Shown here: positions 1-7,296 of the stretch, one piece after another
Numbering within the stretch: position 1 is the first letter of the stretch
How the letters are laid out: each line of letters begins with the position of its first letter
From: M55B129 sp964506505
GTDB lineage: Bacteria > Bacillota > Dethiobacteria > DTU022
Direction of reading: 5' to 3'
Assembly: GCA_964506505.1 (NCBI GenBank)
Contig: CAZDKY010000030.1
Location: forward strand, 1-28,754
DNA: 28,754 nt
Made by a program: the position numbers and the translations under genes
The notes under the pieces: model-generated
What the model saw: the letters and a program-made list of their open reading frames with translations, nothing else
What the model was told of the DNA's origin: nothing
Database searches by the model: none

Positions 1-125
1 ATTTGTTTTCTTTTTAAAAGAAAAGAGCATAAAAAAACAGAGGTCCATAACATTATACATTTACCATATATTACAAGGCAGTTAATGTTGCACTTTCCCG
101 ATCAATTTTTTATTACAAAAAATGC

Positions 126-154
126 TTGACAAGATCTTCAATATCCGTTAATCT
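126..154 (+). promoter_or_regulatory. Sigma-A-type promoter of the leuA T-box transcript
   Basis: TTGACA at 126-131 and TAATCT at 149-154 are separated by 17 bp, so transcription should start near 161, just before the T-box leader. The AT-rich stretch at 1-120 shows nothing I can support. Confidence 0.75.
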
Positions 155-171
155 AACAAAAAGTAAATATA

Positions 172-413
172 ACAAAGCGATGATCAGAACCAGTAACAGG
201 GAAATCCGTTTCAGAGAGCTGCAGCAAGGTGAAATGCAGCACGGCAAAATCTGTGAACTCCTCTGCTAGCTGCCAACCGAAATTGGCTCTTACAGCTAAA
301 ATTAGGCCTGGACGGAGACTTCCGTTATTACAAAGAGTGGACGGTAGTAGTCTTGCCGTCAAAAAGAGTGGTACCACGAATACGGCTTTCGTCTCTTTGG
401 CGAAAGTTTTTTT
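172..413 (+). ncRNA. T-box riboswitch leader, leucine-specific (specifier CTC)
   Basis: An untranslated leader that reads the charging state of tRNA-Leu and controls leuA by antitermination. Visible landmarks, in order, are the stem I base near 172-200, an AGAGAG motif near 213, a distal hairpin (GCTGCA/TGCAGC) with a GGTGAAA loop near 218-240, the specifier loop GAACTC with CTC (Leu) at 258-260, and the conserved T-box AGAGTGGTACCACGAA at 365-380. The terminator follows at once. The downstream gene makes the first committed intermediate of leucine, which agrees with the Leu codon. Confidence 0.9.
386..413 (+). terminator. T-box regulated intrinsic terminator of leuA
   Basis: CTTTCGTC (386-393) pairs with GGCGAAAG (399-406) around a 5-nt loop, followed by seven T (407-413). 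The 5' arm lies just after the T-box sequence, as needed for mutually exclusive antiterminator and terminator folds. Confidence 0.85.
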
Positions 414-457
414 ATTTACCTTTTTAAAAAATATTTGAATTTCTGGAGGTAATGATG

Positions 458-2002
458 ATGGCAAAAGAACAGCAACAGGCAAAAGCTGAGAAAATCTATC
501 TATTCGACAGCACTCTGCGAGACGGAGAACAAACTCCCGGGGCACGCCTAAATTATGATGAAAAGATTGAAGTGGCTCGCCAGTTGGCCCGGTTAAATGT
601 GGACATAATTGAAGCTGGTTTCCCTATCTCTTCACCAGGTGAATTGAAGGCAGTCAAAGCTATTGCTCGTGAAGTAAAAGGCCCGGCTATCTGCGCTCTG
701 GCCAGGGCTGTGCAGGGCGACATCGATGCCGCCGCGGAAGCGGTAAAAGAGGCTGAAAAACCAAGGATTCATGTTTTTCTTGGATCTTCTGATATTCACA
801 TGCAGTATAAATTAAAAAAAGAACCTGATGTGCTTTTGGAACAGGCTGTTGACGCAGTTAAATATGCCCGCCGCTTTACTGATGATGTGGAATATTCACC
901 TGAAGATGCCACCAGGGCTCGCGAAGAATATCTTTATACTCTCCTGGAAGCGGTTATCAAGGCCGGTGCTACGGTTATCAATATTCCTGATACGGTTGGT
1001 TATGCCGTCCCTGAAGAGTTTGGGTCCCTTATTGCCCGTTTGCGAGAAAATGTCCCCGGAATGGATAAAATTATTCTCAGTGTCCACTGTCATAACGATC
1101 TCGGCCAGGCCGTGGCCAATTCGCTGGAGGCATTGAAAAACGGCGCGCGGCAAATTGAATGCAACATTAACGGCATAGGAGAACGAGCCGGCAATGCAGC
1201 TCTCGAAGAAATTGCCGTTGCCCTGCGCATTCGACAAAATTATTTTCCCTATTATACCGATCTTAATTTTTCTGAAATCTATCGGACCAGCCGCCTTGTT
1301 AGCAAACTTACACGTATTGCCGTACCGGTTAACAAGGCAGTCGTTGGTCTTAATGCTTTTGCCCATTCATCAGGCATCCACCAGGATGGTATTTTAAAAA
1401 ACAAGGAAACCTATGAAATAATCGATGCCACGCTTATCGGCGGCAAAGCAGCCCAGATGTGTCTGACAGCTCGTTCCGGCAGAGCTGCTGTTTCCGACCA
1501 GCTCAAGAAACTTGGTTTTTCTCTTTCCTCCGACCAGCTGGAAACAATCTACACGCATTTTTTAGAACTGGCTGACAAGAAAAAAGAAATGTATCCGGAA
1601 GATCTCGAAGCGCTGACCCTGGATCACCTTTCGACCACCGAGCCCCTTTATATACTTGATTATTTACAAACAGTAAGCGGCAGCAAAAGCATTCCGGCTG
1701 CAGTAATCCGCCTTAAAAAAGAAGATGGCAGTACCTTTGAAGAAGTAGCCGTTGGCACAGGTCCGATTGATGCAGCCTACAATGCTATTAACAAGATCAC
1801 CGGCCTGAGCATCGGACTAGACAGTTACCGGATCAATGCTGTAACTCAGGGCCGCGACGCTCTTGGTGAAGTCCAGGTTAAGATGTCTTACCAGGATAAA
1901 TCCATTATCGGACGCGGGACCAGCACCGATATTATTGAAGCCAGTGTCAAGGCTTATCTTAACGGCCTTAATAAACTCCTCCGGATCAACGGTTACAATT
2001 AA
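458..2002 (+). CDS. leuA: 2-isopropylmalate synthase
   Basis: Condenses acetyl-CoA with 2-oxoisovalerate, the first committed step of leucine synthesis, in the cytosol. The HMGL-like TIM barrel shows the LRDGEQ motif near residue 20, the metal-binding HCHND about 210 residues in, GIGERAGNAALEE near 240-252 and GIHQDGI near 307. The C-terminal ~140 residues are the LeuA allosteric/dimer domain. Full length is about 515 residues, as is usual. Three ATG codons in a row (452, 455, 458) follow GGAGG at 445-449; 458 has the best spacing, although 455 is possible and 452 is too close. The gene stands alone: no leuB, leuC or leuD is in the window. It is regulated by the Leu T-box upstream. The related citramalate synthase is the main alternative, but the Leu specifier argues for LeuA. 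Confidence 0.93.
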   Translation: MAKEQQQAKAEKIYLFDSTLRDGEQTPGARLNYDEKIEVARQLARLNVDIIEAGFPISSPGELKAVKAIAREVKGPAICALARAVQGDIDAAAEAVKEAEKPRIHVFLGSSDIHMQYKLKKEPDVLLEQAVDAVKYARRFTDDVEYSPEDATRAREEYLYTLLEAVIKAGATVINIPDTVGYAVPEEFGSLIARLRENVPGMDKIILSVHCHNDLGQAVANSLEALKNGARQIECNINGIGERAGNAALEEIAVALRIRQNYFPYYTDLNFSEIYRTSRLVSKLTRIAVPVNKAVVGLNAFAHSSGIHQDGILKNKETYEIIDATLIGGKAAQMCLTARSGRAAVSDQLKKLGFSLSSDQLETIYTHFLELADKKKEMYPEDLEALTLDHLSTTEPLYILDYLQTVSGSKSIPAAVIRLKKEDGSTFEEVAVGTGPIDAAYNAINKITGLSIGLDSYRINAVTQGRDALGEVQVKMSYQDKSIIGRGTSTDIIEASVKAYLNGLNKLLRINGYN

Positions 2003-2005
2003 ATA

Positions 2006-2019
2006 CAAACTATTGTTTG
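2006..2019 (+). promoter_or_regulatory. Candidate LexA operator (SOS box-like palindrome)
   Basis: A perfect inverted repeat, CAAAC-TATT-GTTTG. It has the geometry of the Gram-positive SOS box (GAAC-N4-GTTC) but with A/T in place of the outer G/C. It overlaps the candidate -35 element of lexA, where autorepression would act. Confidence 0.45.
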
Positions 2020-2045
2020 CTGTAGATAATAATCAATGTTATACT
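2017..2045 (+). promoter_or_regulatory. Candidate lexA promoter
   Basis: TTGCTG (2017-2022), a 17-bp spacer and TATACT (2040-2045). This would start transcription near 2052, after the ATG at 2036, and so supports the downstream GTG as the lexA start. Confidence 0.55.
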
Positions 2046-2077
2046 TTTTGAAAGTAACAAATGATCGGGGTGATGAT

Positions 2078-2686
2078 GTGGAACCATTAACTGAAAAGCA
2101 GAAAAGGGTCCTCACGTTCATCGAACAGGAGGTTGAACGATGCAATTATCCTCCTTCAGTACGGGAAATGTGCCGGGCTCTGGGAATCAGTTCAACGGCT
2201 ACGGTGCACAGTTATCTCTATATTCTTGAACAAAAAGGATATATCTCTCGTGAGGCAACCAGGCCACGGGCCATTAAACTACTTTACAAAACCAGCGAAG
2301 AAAACGAAAAACGCTGCAGCTTTATTCCACTGATCGGCAGTATTACTGCCGGTCAACCTATTTTAGCAGAAGAAAATCGGGAAGGTTATTTTCCCCTTCC
2401 CGATACAATAGCCAACGGACAGGAATGTTTTGCCCTCAGGGTTTCAGGAAAGAGCATGTCGGGAGCCGGCATCCAGGATGGGGATTTCGTGATAGTCAAG
2501 CAGCAGCGAACGGCACAGGACGGTGATATTGTCGCCGCTCTCCTGGGAGAAGAAGCAACAATAAAACGTTTTTACCGGGAAAAGGATTATATACGGCTGC
2601 AGCCTGAAAATGATACCTTTTCCCCTATCTTAACTCGTGAAGTTGAAATAATAGGTAAAGTCATTGGTCTTTTTCGAAAACTTTAA
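2078..2686 (+). CDS. lexA: LexA repressor
   Basis: Transcriptional repressor of the SOS response that cleaves itself when RecA filaments form on damaged DNA. The N-terminal winged helix (residues 4-62) carries TEKQKRVL and PSVREMCRALG. The C-terminal S24-type peptidase domain has the scissile Ala91-Gly92 (ITAGQPI), nucleophile Ser126 in SGKSM and general base Lys163 in ATIKRF. The GTG at 2078, with GGGG(T) seven bases upstream at 2067-2070, gives 202 residues, the normal LexA length. An upstream in-frame ATG at 2036 would add 14 unrelated residues and precede the promoter's predicted start site. The stop lies 1 bp from that of the convergent hflX, with no terminator between them. Confidence 0.95.
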   Translation: MEPLTEKQKRVLTFIEQEVERCNYPPSVREMCRALGISSTATVHSYLYILEQKGYISREATRPRAIKLLYKTSEENEKRCSFIPLIGSITAGQPILAEENREGYFPLPDTIANGQECFALRVSGKSMSGAGIQDGDFVIVKQQRTAQDGDIVAALLGEEATIKRFYREKDYIRLQPENDTFSPILTREVEIIGKVIGLFRKL

Positions 2687-2687
2687 T

Positions 2688-4019
2688 TTAATTTCTTTGA
2701 TTTTCGTGATCGATCTTATCTTGTTTCGCTGTAGTACTGCCGTTCGGTAATTCTGTAAAGGGTATCAATTTATCGGCCAGCTCCCGTTCGACTGTGACTG
2801 TCATCTCAAGATAATTACTTTTGTATTCCAGGTATTCTATCCTGGCCCGATCCTGTAAAATGGCATAAAGCTTGCCCTCTTTATAGGGAAGATAAATTTT
2901 CATCCTCATTCCTGCACCGCTGAGCATAAGCTCAGTTTTTTTTCTTAATTCTTCCATTCCCTCTCCCGACAAGGCCGATATAAAGATCGCTTCTGGAAAT
3001 TCACGTTCCAGAAATTTTATCTCGCCTTTTTCAGCGAGGAGATCTATCTTATTAAAAACGAGCAGTTCACGAGTTTCAGCTTGAAGATCAATATTCTTTA
3101 GGTGCTTACGAACAGTTTCGATATGATTTGGATAATCGGGATGGCTTAAATCAACCACATGGATCAATAGATCCGCATCTTCAATTTCTTCCAGGGTAGC
3201 TTTAAAAGCAGTCACAAGCTGGCGGGGCAGTTTTTCTATGAAACCGACCGTATCAGTAAAAAGGACCTCCCTCCCTCCCTCCATCATTCCCCGCCTGGTA
3301 GCAGGATCAAGGGTTGCAAATACTTTATCTTCCGTATAGAGATTCGCCCCGGTCAGGGCATTCAGGAGAGTAGATTTGCCTGCATTTGTATAACCGACCA
3401 GGCTGACAACTGCACACTGGTTACGTCTGCGGTGTTGCCTATGAAGGTTGCGCTGTTTCCTGATAACATTTATTTCCTTTTTAAGATCGCTGATCCGGCG
3501 GCGTATGACCCTGCGATCGACTTCGAGTTTAGTTTCACCCGGACCACGCGTTCCGATTCCACCACCAAGCCTGGAAAGGCTACTGCCGAGTCCTGTTAAT
3601 CTCGGCAATAAATAGTTCATCTGGGCTAGTTCCACCTGCAGTCTGCCTTCTCTGGACCTGGCACGGTTAGCAAATATATCCAGGATAAGGGCGGAACGAT
3701 CAATTACTTTCCGGTTAATAACCCGATCAAGGTTTCTTATTTGAGAAGGCGACAGCTCGTCGTTGAAAATTACCAGGTCGGCTGATAATTCTTCTGCAAG
3801 AACGGCTACTTCTTTCGCTTTGCCTGGTCCGATATAAAAAGAACTGTGCGGTGTATCCCTTTTCTGAGTTACCTGAAAGGCTACGTTCGCTCCGGCCGTA
3901 TCAGCCAGGAGTTTCAACTCTTCAATGGATTTTGCAAAATATTCGTTCGGTTGTCCGCGATCCAGGCCTACCAGGATCGCTTTTTCTTTTGCAATAGACA
4001 TGGTTTTCATATCTTTCAT
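2688..4019 (-). CDS. hflX: GTPase HflX (ribosome-associated)
   Basis: An Obg-HflX superfamily GTPase that binds the 50S subunit and rescues or splits stalled ribosomes under stress. Visible are the N-terminal HflX domain (about 1-200) with the signature GGGIGTRGPGETKLE (152-166) and a basic linker near 185-200. In the G domain I see GYTNAGKST (209-217), DTVGF (256-260), NKID (323-326) and ISALSGEG near 346. The 443-residue length fits the family. Start choice is uncertain among ATGs at 4019, 4010 and 4001; GGAG lies 13 nt before 4019 and AGGA sits 8 nt before 4010. It follows hfq across a terminator, so it probably has its own promoter in the AT-rich gap 4020-4094. Confidence 0.94.
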   Translation of the reverse strand: MKDMKTMSIAKEKAILVGLDRGQPNEYFAKSIEELKLLADTAGANVAFQVTQKRDTPHSSFYIGPGKAKEVAVLAEELSADLVIFNDELSPSQIRNLDRVINRKVIDRSALILDIFANRARSREGRLQVELAQMNYLLPRLTGLGSSLSRLGGGIGTRGPGETKLEVDRRVIRRRISDLKKEINVIRKQRNLHRQHRRRNQCAVVSLVGYTNAGKSTLLNALTGANLYTEDKVFATLDPATRRGMMEGGREVLFTDTVGFIEKLPRQLVTAFKATLEEIEDADLLIHVVDLSHPDYPNHIETVRKHLKNIDLQAETRELLVFNKIDLLAEKGEIKFLEREFPEAIFISALSGEGMEELRKKTELMLSGAGMRMKIYLPYKEGKLYAILQDRARIEYLEYKSNYLEMTVTVERELADKLIPFTELPNGSTTAKQDKIDHENQRN

Positions 4020-4094
4020 CCTGTCATTTCAGCTCCAATTAACAGCATTTAACTGATCATTTATTAATATTTATTTTAATTTACATTTTATTGC

Positions 4095-4125
4095 AAAAAG
4101 ACACTCTTCCTGCGAGTGTCTTTTT
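4095..4125 (-). terminator. Intrinsic terminator after hfq
   Basis: A perfect 12-bp inverted repeat, AAAAAGACACTC / GAGTGTCTTTTT, with a 7-nt loop and T-runs on both strands, so it can work in either direction. It closes the long minus-strand run that ends with hfq. Confidence 0.88.
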
Positions 4126-4152
4126 AACTTACCGCTAACAGAAAATGAAAAA

Positions 4153-4416
4153 TCAGTTTTCAACTGTTTCATCTTCTCCGCCGTTTTCTTCTTCAGAAAC
4201 ACGGAGATTGATATTGCGGATTGGGATTATGGTTGAAACAGCGTGTTTGTAAACAAGCTGTTGTTTCCCCTCTACATCAAGAAGAATGGTGAAATTATCA
4301 AAACTGCGCACAATGCCTTTAATTTGATACCCGTTCACAAGGAATACGGTAGTTAACATATTTTCTTTTCGAGCCTGGTTCAAAAAAGTATCCTGTAAAT
4401 TAATCATGCCTTTCAT
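4153..4416 (-). CDS. hfq: RNA chaperone Hfq
   Basis: A hexameric Sm-like protein that pairs small RNAs with messages and binds A-rich tails. The 87 residues include the Sm1 region (NLQDTFLNQARKENMLTTVFLVNGYQ broken by the usual variable positions), FDNFTILL, and the Sm2 signature YKHAVSTI. The short C-terminal tail is acidic (EEENGGEDE). AGAGAGGAG lies 8 nt before the ATG. The start overlaps the miaA stop as ATGA, so translation is coupled. The miaA-hfq pair is a classic arrangement shared by many bacteria. Confidence 0.97.
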   Translation of the reverse strand: MKGMINLQDTFLNQARKENMLTTVFLVNGYQIKGIVRSFDNFTILLDVEGKQQLVYKHAVSTIIPIRNINLRVSEEENGGEDETVEN

Positions 4417-5414
4417 CTATCGGACTCCTCTCTGTCTATTGCTTTGCGAACTATATTCGCCTGTAATGGTGCCAGATCCTTCACTTTGTTGTAAATAATT
4501 TCAGCTGCCTGGCTGTAAGAAAAATCATTCGTTATTTCCAGCCATTGAATATCTTTTTCTCGACGGAACCAGGTCAACTGTCTCTTGGCCAGGTTACGGG
4601 TTTCTTTTTTAATACTGGCCACCGTTTCTTGCCAGTTATTCCGGCCTTCGAGATATCTTCCTATCTGTCGATAACCGAGGATTTGCATTCCGGGCATTTT
4701 ATCATTGTATCCTTTCTCATTAAGGCGACGCACCTCTTCGACAAACCCCTGTTCTATCATCATGTCGACTCTTTGTTCAATTCTTCTGTATAGAAGATGA
4801 CGTTCCATGTTCAAGCCAAATTTTACGATTTTATAGGGAGTTCCCCGGCGCGATGTTTCCTCAACCTGCCTGGAAATGGGTTTCCCTTCTCTGTAATATA
4901 CCTCCAATGCTCTGACGATACGTTTCTGGTCATGCGGATGAATAGCAGCGGCAGCCTTTGGATCCACCTTTTGCAGTTTTAAATACAATTTTTTAATCCC
5001 TTCCCTGCTCGCTTTATCCTGCAATTGCTCCCGCAGCTTTGGCGAAGGTCCTTTTTCCCCGAAGGCATAGCGATCAGTAACCGCTTTGATGTATAAGCCT
5101 GTCCCGCCGACCATGAATGGCAGTTTGCCGCTCATCCACATGGCGATGATAGTCTTATCGGCTGCTTTTTGATATTCGGCGGCGCTGAAAGGTTGGTCCG
5201 GCTCCAGCAGATCAATGAGGTGGTGTTTTACTTTGTTTTGTTCTTCCTCGGGCGGTTTAGCTGTTCCAATATCAAGCCCTTTGTATATTTGAGCGGAATC
5301 GGCGCTGATTATTTCTATTTCCAGCATTCCAGCCAGTTTTATTGCTGCAGCAGTTTTGCCAACCGCTGTAGGCCCCACCAGGATCAGCAGGGGAATCTTG
5401 TTCTCTTCCGTCAA
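4413..5414 (-). CDS. miaA: tRNA dimethylallyltransferase MiaA
   Basis: Transfers a dimethylallyl group to N6 of A37 in tRNAs that read U-starting codons, making i6A. The P-loop is GPTAVGKT (14-21). The substrate loop SADSAQIYKGLDIGTAKP follows at about 36-53, and HPHDQKRIVRALEVY lies near 160-175. The length of 333 is a little above the usual 310-320. The start is TTG, supported by GGGAGG 8 nt upstream; the nearby ATG at 5435 is out of frame. It lies 91 nt after mutL and overlaps hfq by 4 nt. Its product is the substrate of MiaB, encoded upstream in the same run. Confidence 0.95.
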   Translation of the reverse strand: MTEENKIPLLILVGPTAVGKTAAAIKLAGMLEIEIISADSAQIYKGLDIGTAKPPEEEQNKVKHHLIDLLEPDQPFSAAEYQKAADKTIIAMWMSGKLPFMVGGTGLYIKAVTDRYAFGEKGPSPKLREQLQDKASREGIKKLYLKLQKVDPKAAAAIHPHDQKRIVRALEVYYREGKPISRQVEETSRRGTPYKIVKFGLNMERHLLYRRIEQRVDMMIEQGFVEEVRRLNEKGYNDKMPGMQILGYRQIGRYLEGRNNWQETVASIKKETRNLAKRQLTWFRREKDIQWLEITNDFSYSQAAEIIYNKVKDLAPLQANIVRKAIDREESDR

Positions 5415-5435
5415 AGAGCTTTTCCTCCCTCACCA

Positions 5436-5501
5436 TTACAAACTTATCTCAAAGAACCAGTTATAAAATTTGTCCTTAAATCTGCTTTGCATTGCACGCA
5501 T
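5436..5501 (-). CDS. Possible 21-residue peptide between mutL and miaA
   Basis: ATG at 5501 to TAA at 5436 reads MRAMQSRFKDKFYNWFFEISL. It starts 4 nt after the mutL stop, with a weak GGCGGA 7 nt upstream, and stops just before the miaA ribosome site. It is rich in aromatic and basic residues but shows no motif. It may only help ribosomes travel from mutL to miaA, or be chance. Confidence 0.2.
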   Translation of the reverse strand: MRAMQSRFKDKFYNWFFEISL

Positions 5502-5505
5502 GTTA

Positions 5506-7296
5506 TTATCCGCCATGACGGTGGAAGCTCTTTTCCAGCTCCCTTCTTTTAAAACTGATCACAGTAGGCCTACCGTGTGGGCAGTTTTGTGCACCGGCTA
5601 CAGGCGACCACAACCGCAGAAGTTGTTCCATTTCTTCTCTGGTCAGCAGCTGCTTAGCTTTGATGGCCCGGTGACAGGCCACAGTTGCCATGATTTTATC
5701 CCTGTAATCTTCATCACTCTCACCGTCGATATAAATCATCTCTTCCAGGATCCGATAAATATAATCGCTCTTAATGCTGTCATCGATTGTAAAGGGTAAT
5801 GCCCTGATTGCATAGCTATCCCCTCCAAGGGATTGAAGATTGAAACCGGCTTCTTCAAGCATGGGCAGCAGTTTAGGCATCCGTTCACGCCAGGAAACAG
5901 GCAGTTCAACTGTCAAAGGCATAGTCAGCTGACAGCTATACTTACGCAAATCCAGGCGACTTTTGGCCTCTTTTAATTGATGGTAAATTGCTTTTTCATG
6001 AGCGGCATGCTGATCTATAAGCATTAGATCTTCACCTTTCTGAACCACAAGGTAACTCTGCAAATATTGCCCGATTAGCCGCATTTCATCGCTTTCCCCA
6101 TTTTCACGAAGGGGGTTTTCTCCATTTACCTGAAAAGTTTCAGGGCGGATCGGCCTTTGTCCTTCTTCTTTTCTGCCCTTGCTATAATCCAACCCGGGAT
6201 GTTCAAACAACAGCTGAGTTGGCCGGGGTTCACTTTCTTTCTTTTCAACGGATAGACGGTAATCTGTGGTCTCCTCCACCTGACCCGGCCAGCCCGGCAA
6301 AATTACCTTTTCGCGGAGAGCAGCTTTTACTGAACGGAAAACAAGGCCTTTTATCGATTCGCTCTCGGCAAATCTTATTTCTGTTTTAGCCGGGTGCACA
6401 TTAACATCCAACCTGTCAGGAGCTATTTCTATTCTTAAAACGGCCAGGGGGTGACGATGTCCGGGTAGAAGATCTTCATATCCTCTTTCCAGGGCATTGA
6501 CAATAAGCGGATTTTTAATCACTCTTCCATTGACAACAATAGTAATCCAGCGTCGTGAGGACCTGGTTAAATAAGGAGCAGAGATATAGCCTTCAATGGA
6601 ACAACCGTTTTCTTTATCCTTTTTCTTTAGGGCAATCATCGCTTCGGCCGTTTCAGACCCATAAATTGCTCCGATTGTATGATAAAGGTTATCGTCGCCG
6701 GTTGTTCCAAGCAGTCTGCGAGTCCCGCTTTGCAAGGTAAATGAGACGCTGGGCCAGGCCAGGGCCATTTCTGTGAGTAGAAAACTAATTTTTGCCGATT
6801 CAGCCGCACTGGAACGTAGAAATTTTAACCTGCCCGGGGTGTTATAAAACAATTCCCTTACTTCCACTCTTGTTCCTGATGGAGCACCCACCTCCTCGAA
6901 ATTGACCACTTCACCCCCGGCCAATTCAATCCTTTGACCGCTTAACACCGCTTCAGGTTTTGATGTGAGATCTATCTTCGATACAGCCGCTATGCTTGGC
7001 AAAGCTTCTCCGCGAAAACCAAGACTTTTTAGCGAAAATAGATCTTCAAGGTTATCAATTTTACTGGTGGCAAATCTTTTAAAGGCAATCGGTATTTCCT
7101 GTTTATTAATGCCGCAGCCGTTGTCAGTTACCGAGACCAATTCTTTTCCTCCGCCTTCGATGGTTACCTCAATCTTAGTCGCTCGGGCATCAAGAGCATT
7201 TTCAATAAGCTCTTTAACCACCGAGGCCGGGTTTTCAATTACTTCTCCTGCTGCAATCTTTTCGGCGGTTGATTTGCTCAATATTTTTATAATCAT
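5506..7296 (-). CDS. mutL: DNA mismatch repair protein MutL
   Basis: Links MutS mismatch recognition to strand nicking and excision. The N-terminal GHKL ATPase shows ELIENALDA (29-37), DNGCGI (58-63) and GFRGEAL (93-99). A variable linker covers about 335-410. The C-terminal dimer/endonuclease domain carries DQHAAHE (428-434), ACHRAIKA (540-547) and CPHGRPT (572-578), the metal-site motifs of nicking MutL proteins from bacteria lacking MutH. One position of the usual DQHA-x2-E-x4-E motif is His439 instead of Glu. The length of 596 is normal. The ATG overlaps the mutS stop by 4 nt (ATGA), with GGGAG 10 nt upstream. Confidence 0.97.
   Translation of the reverse strand: MIIKILSKSTAEKIAAGEVIENPASVVKELIENALDARATKIEVTIEGGGKELVSVTDNGCGINKQEIPIAFKRFATSKIDNLEDLFSLKSLGFRGEALPSIAAVSKIDLTSKPEAVLSGQRIELAGGEVVNFEEVGAPSGTRVEVRELFYNTPGRLKFLRSSAAESAKISFLLTEMALAWPSVSFTLQSGTRRLLGTTGDDNLYHTIGAIYGSETAEAMIALKKKDKENGCSIEGYISAPYLTRSSRRWITIVVNGRVIKNPLIVNALERGYEDLLPGHRHPLAVLRIEIAPDRLDVNVHPAKTEIRFAESESIKGLVFRSVKAALREKVILPGWPGQVEETTDYRLSVEKKESEPRPTQLLFEHPGLDYSKGRKEEGQRPIRPETFQVNGENPLRENGESDEMRLIGQYLQSYLVVQKGEDLMLIDQHAAHEKAIYHQLKEAKSRLDLRKYSCQLTMPLTVELPVSWRERMPKLLPMLEEAGFNLQSLGGDSYAIRALPFTIDDSIKSDYIYRILEEMIYIDGESDEDYRDKIMATVACHRAIKAKQLLTREEMEQLLRLWSPVAGAQNCPHGRPTVISFKRRELEKSFHRHGG

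Noticed and set aside
153..545. Open frames on both strands over the leuA leader
   Set aside because: They lie across a well-formed T-box riboswitch and the start of leuA; no ribosome site or protein-like composition.
2036..2077. Upstream ATG start for lexA
   Set aside because: It lacks a ribosome site, lies over the likely -10 box, and adds residues not found in LexA. GTG 2078 fits length and Shine-Dalgarno spacing.
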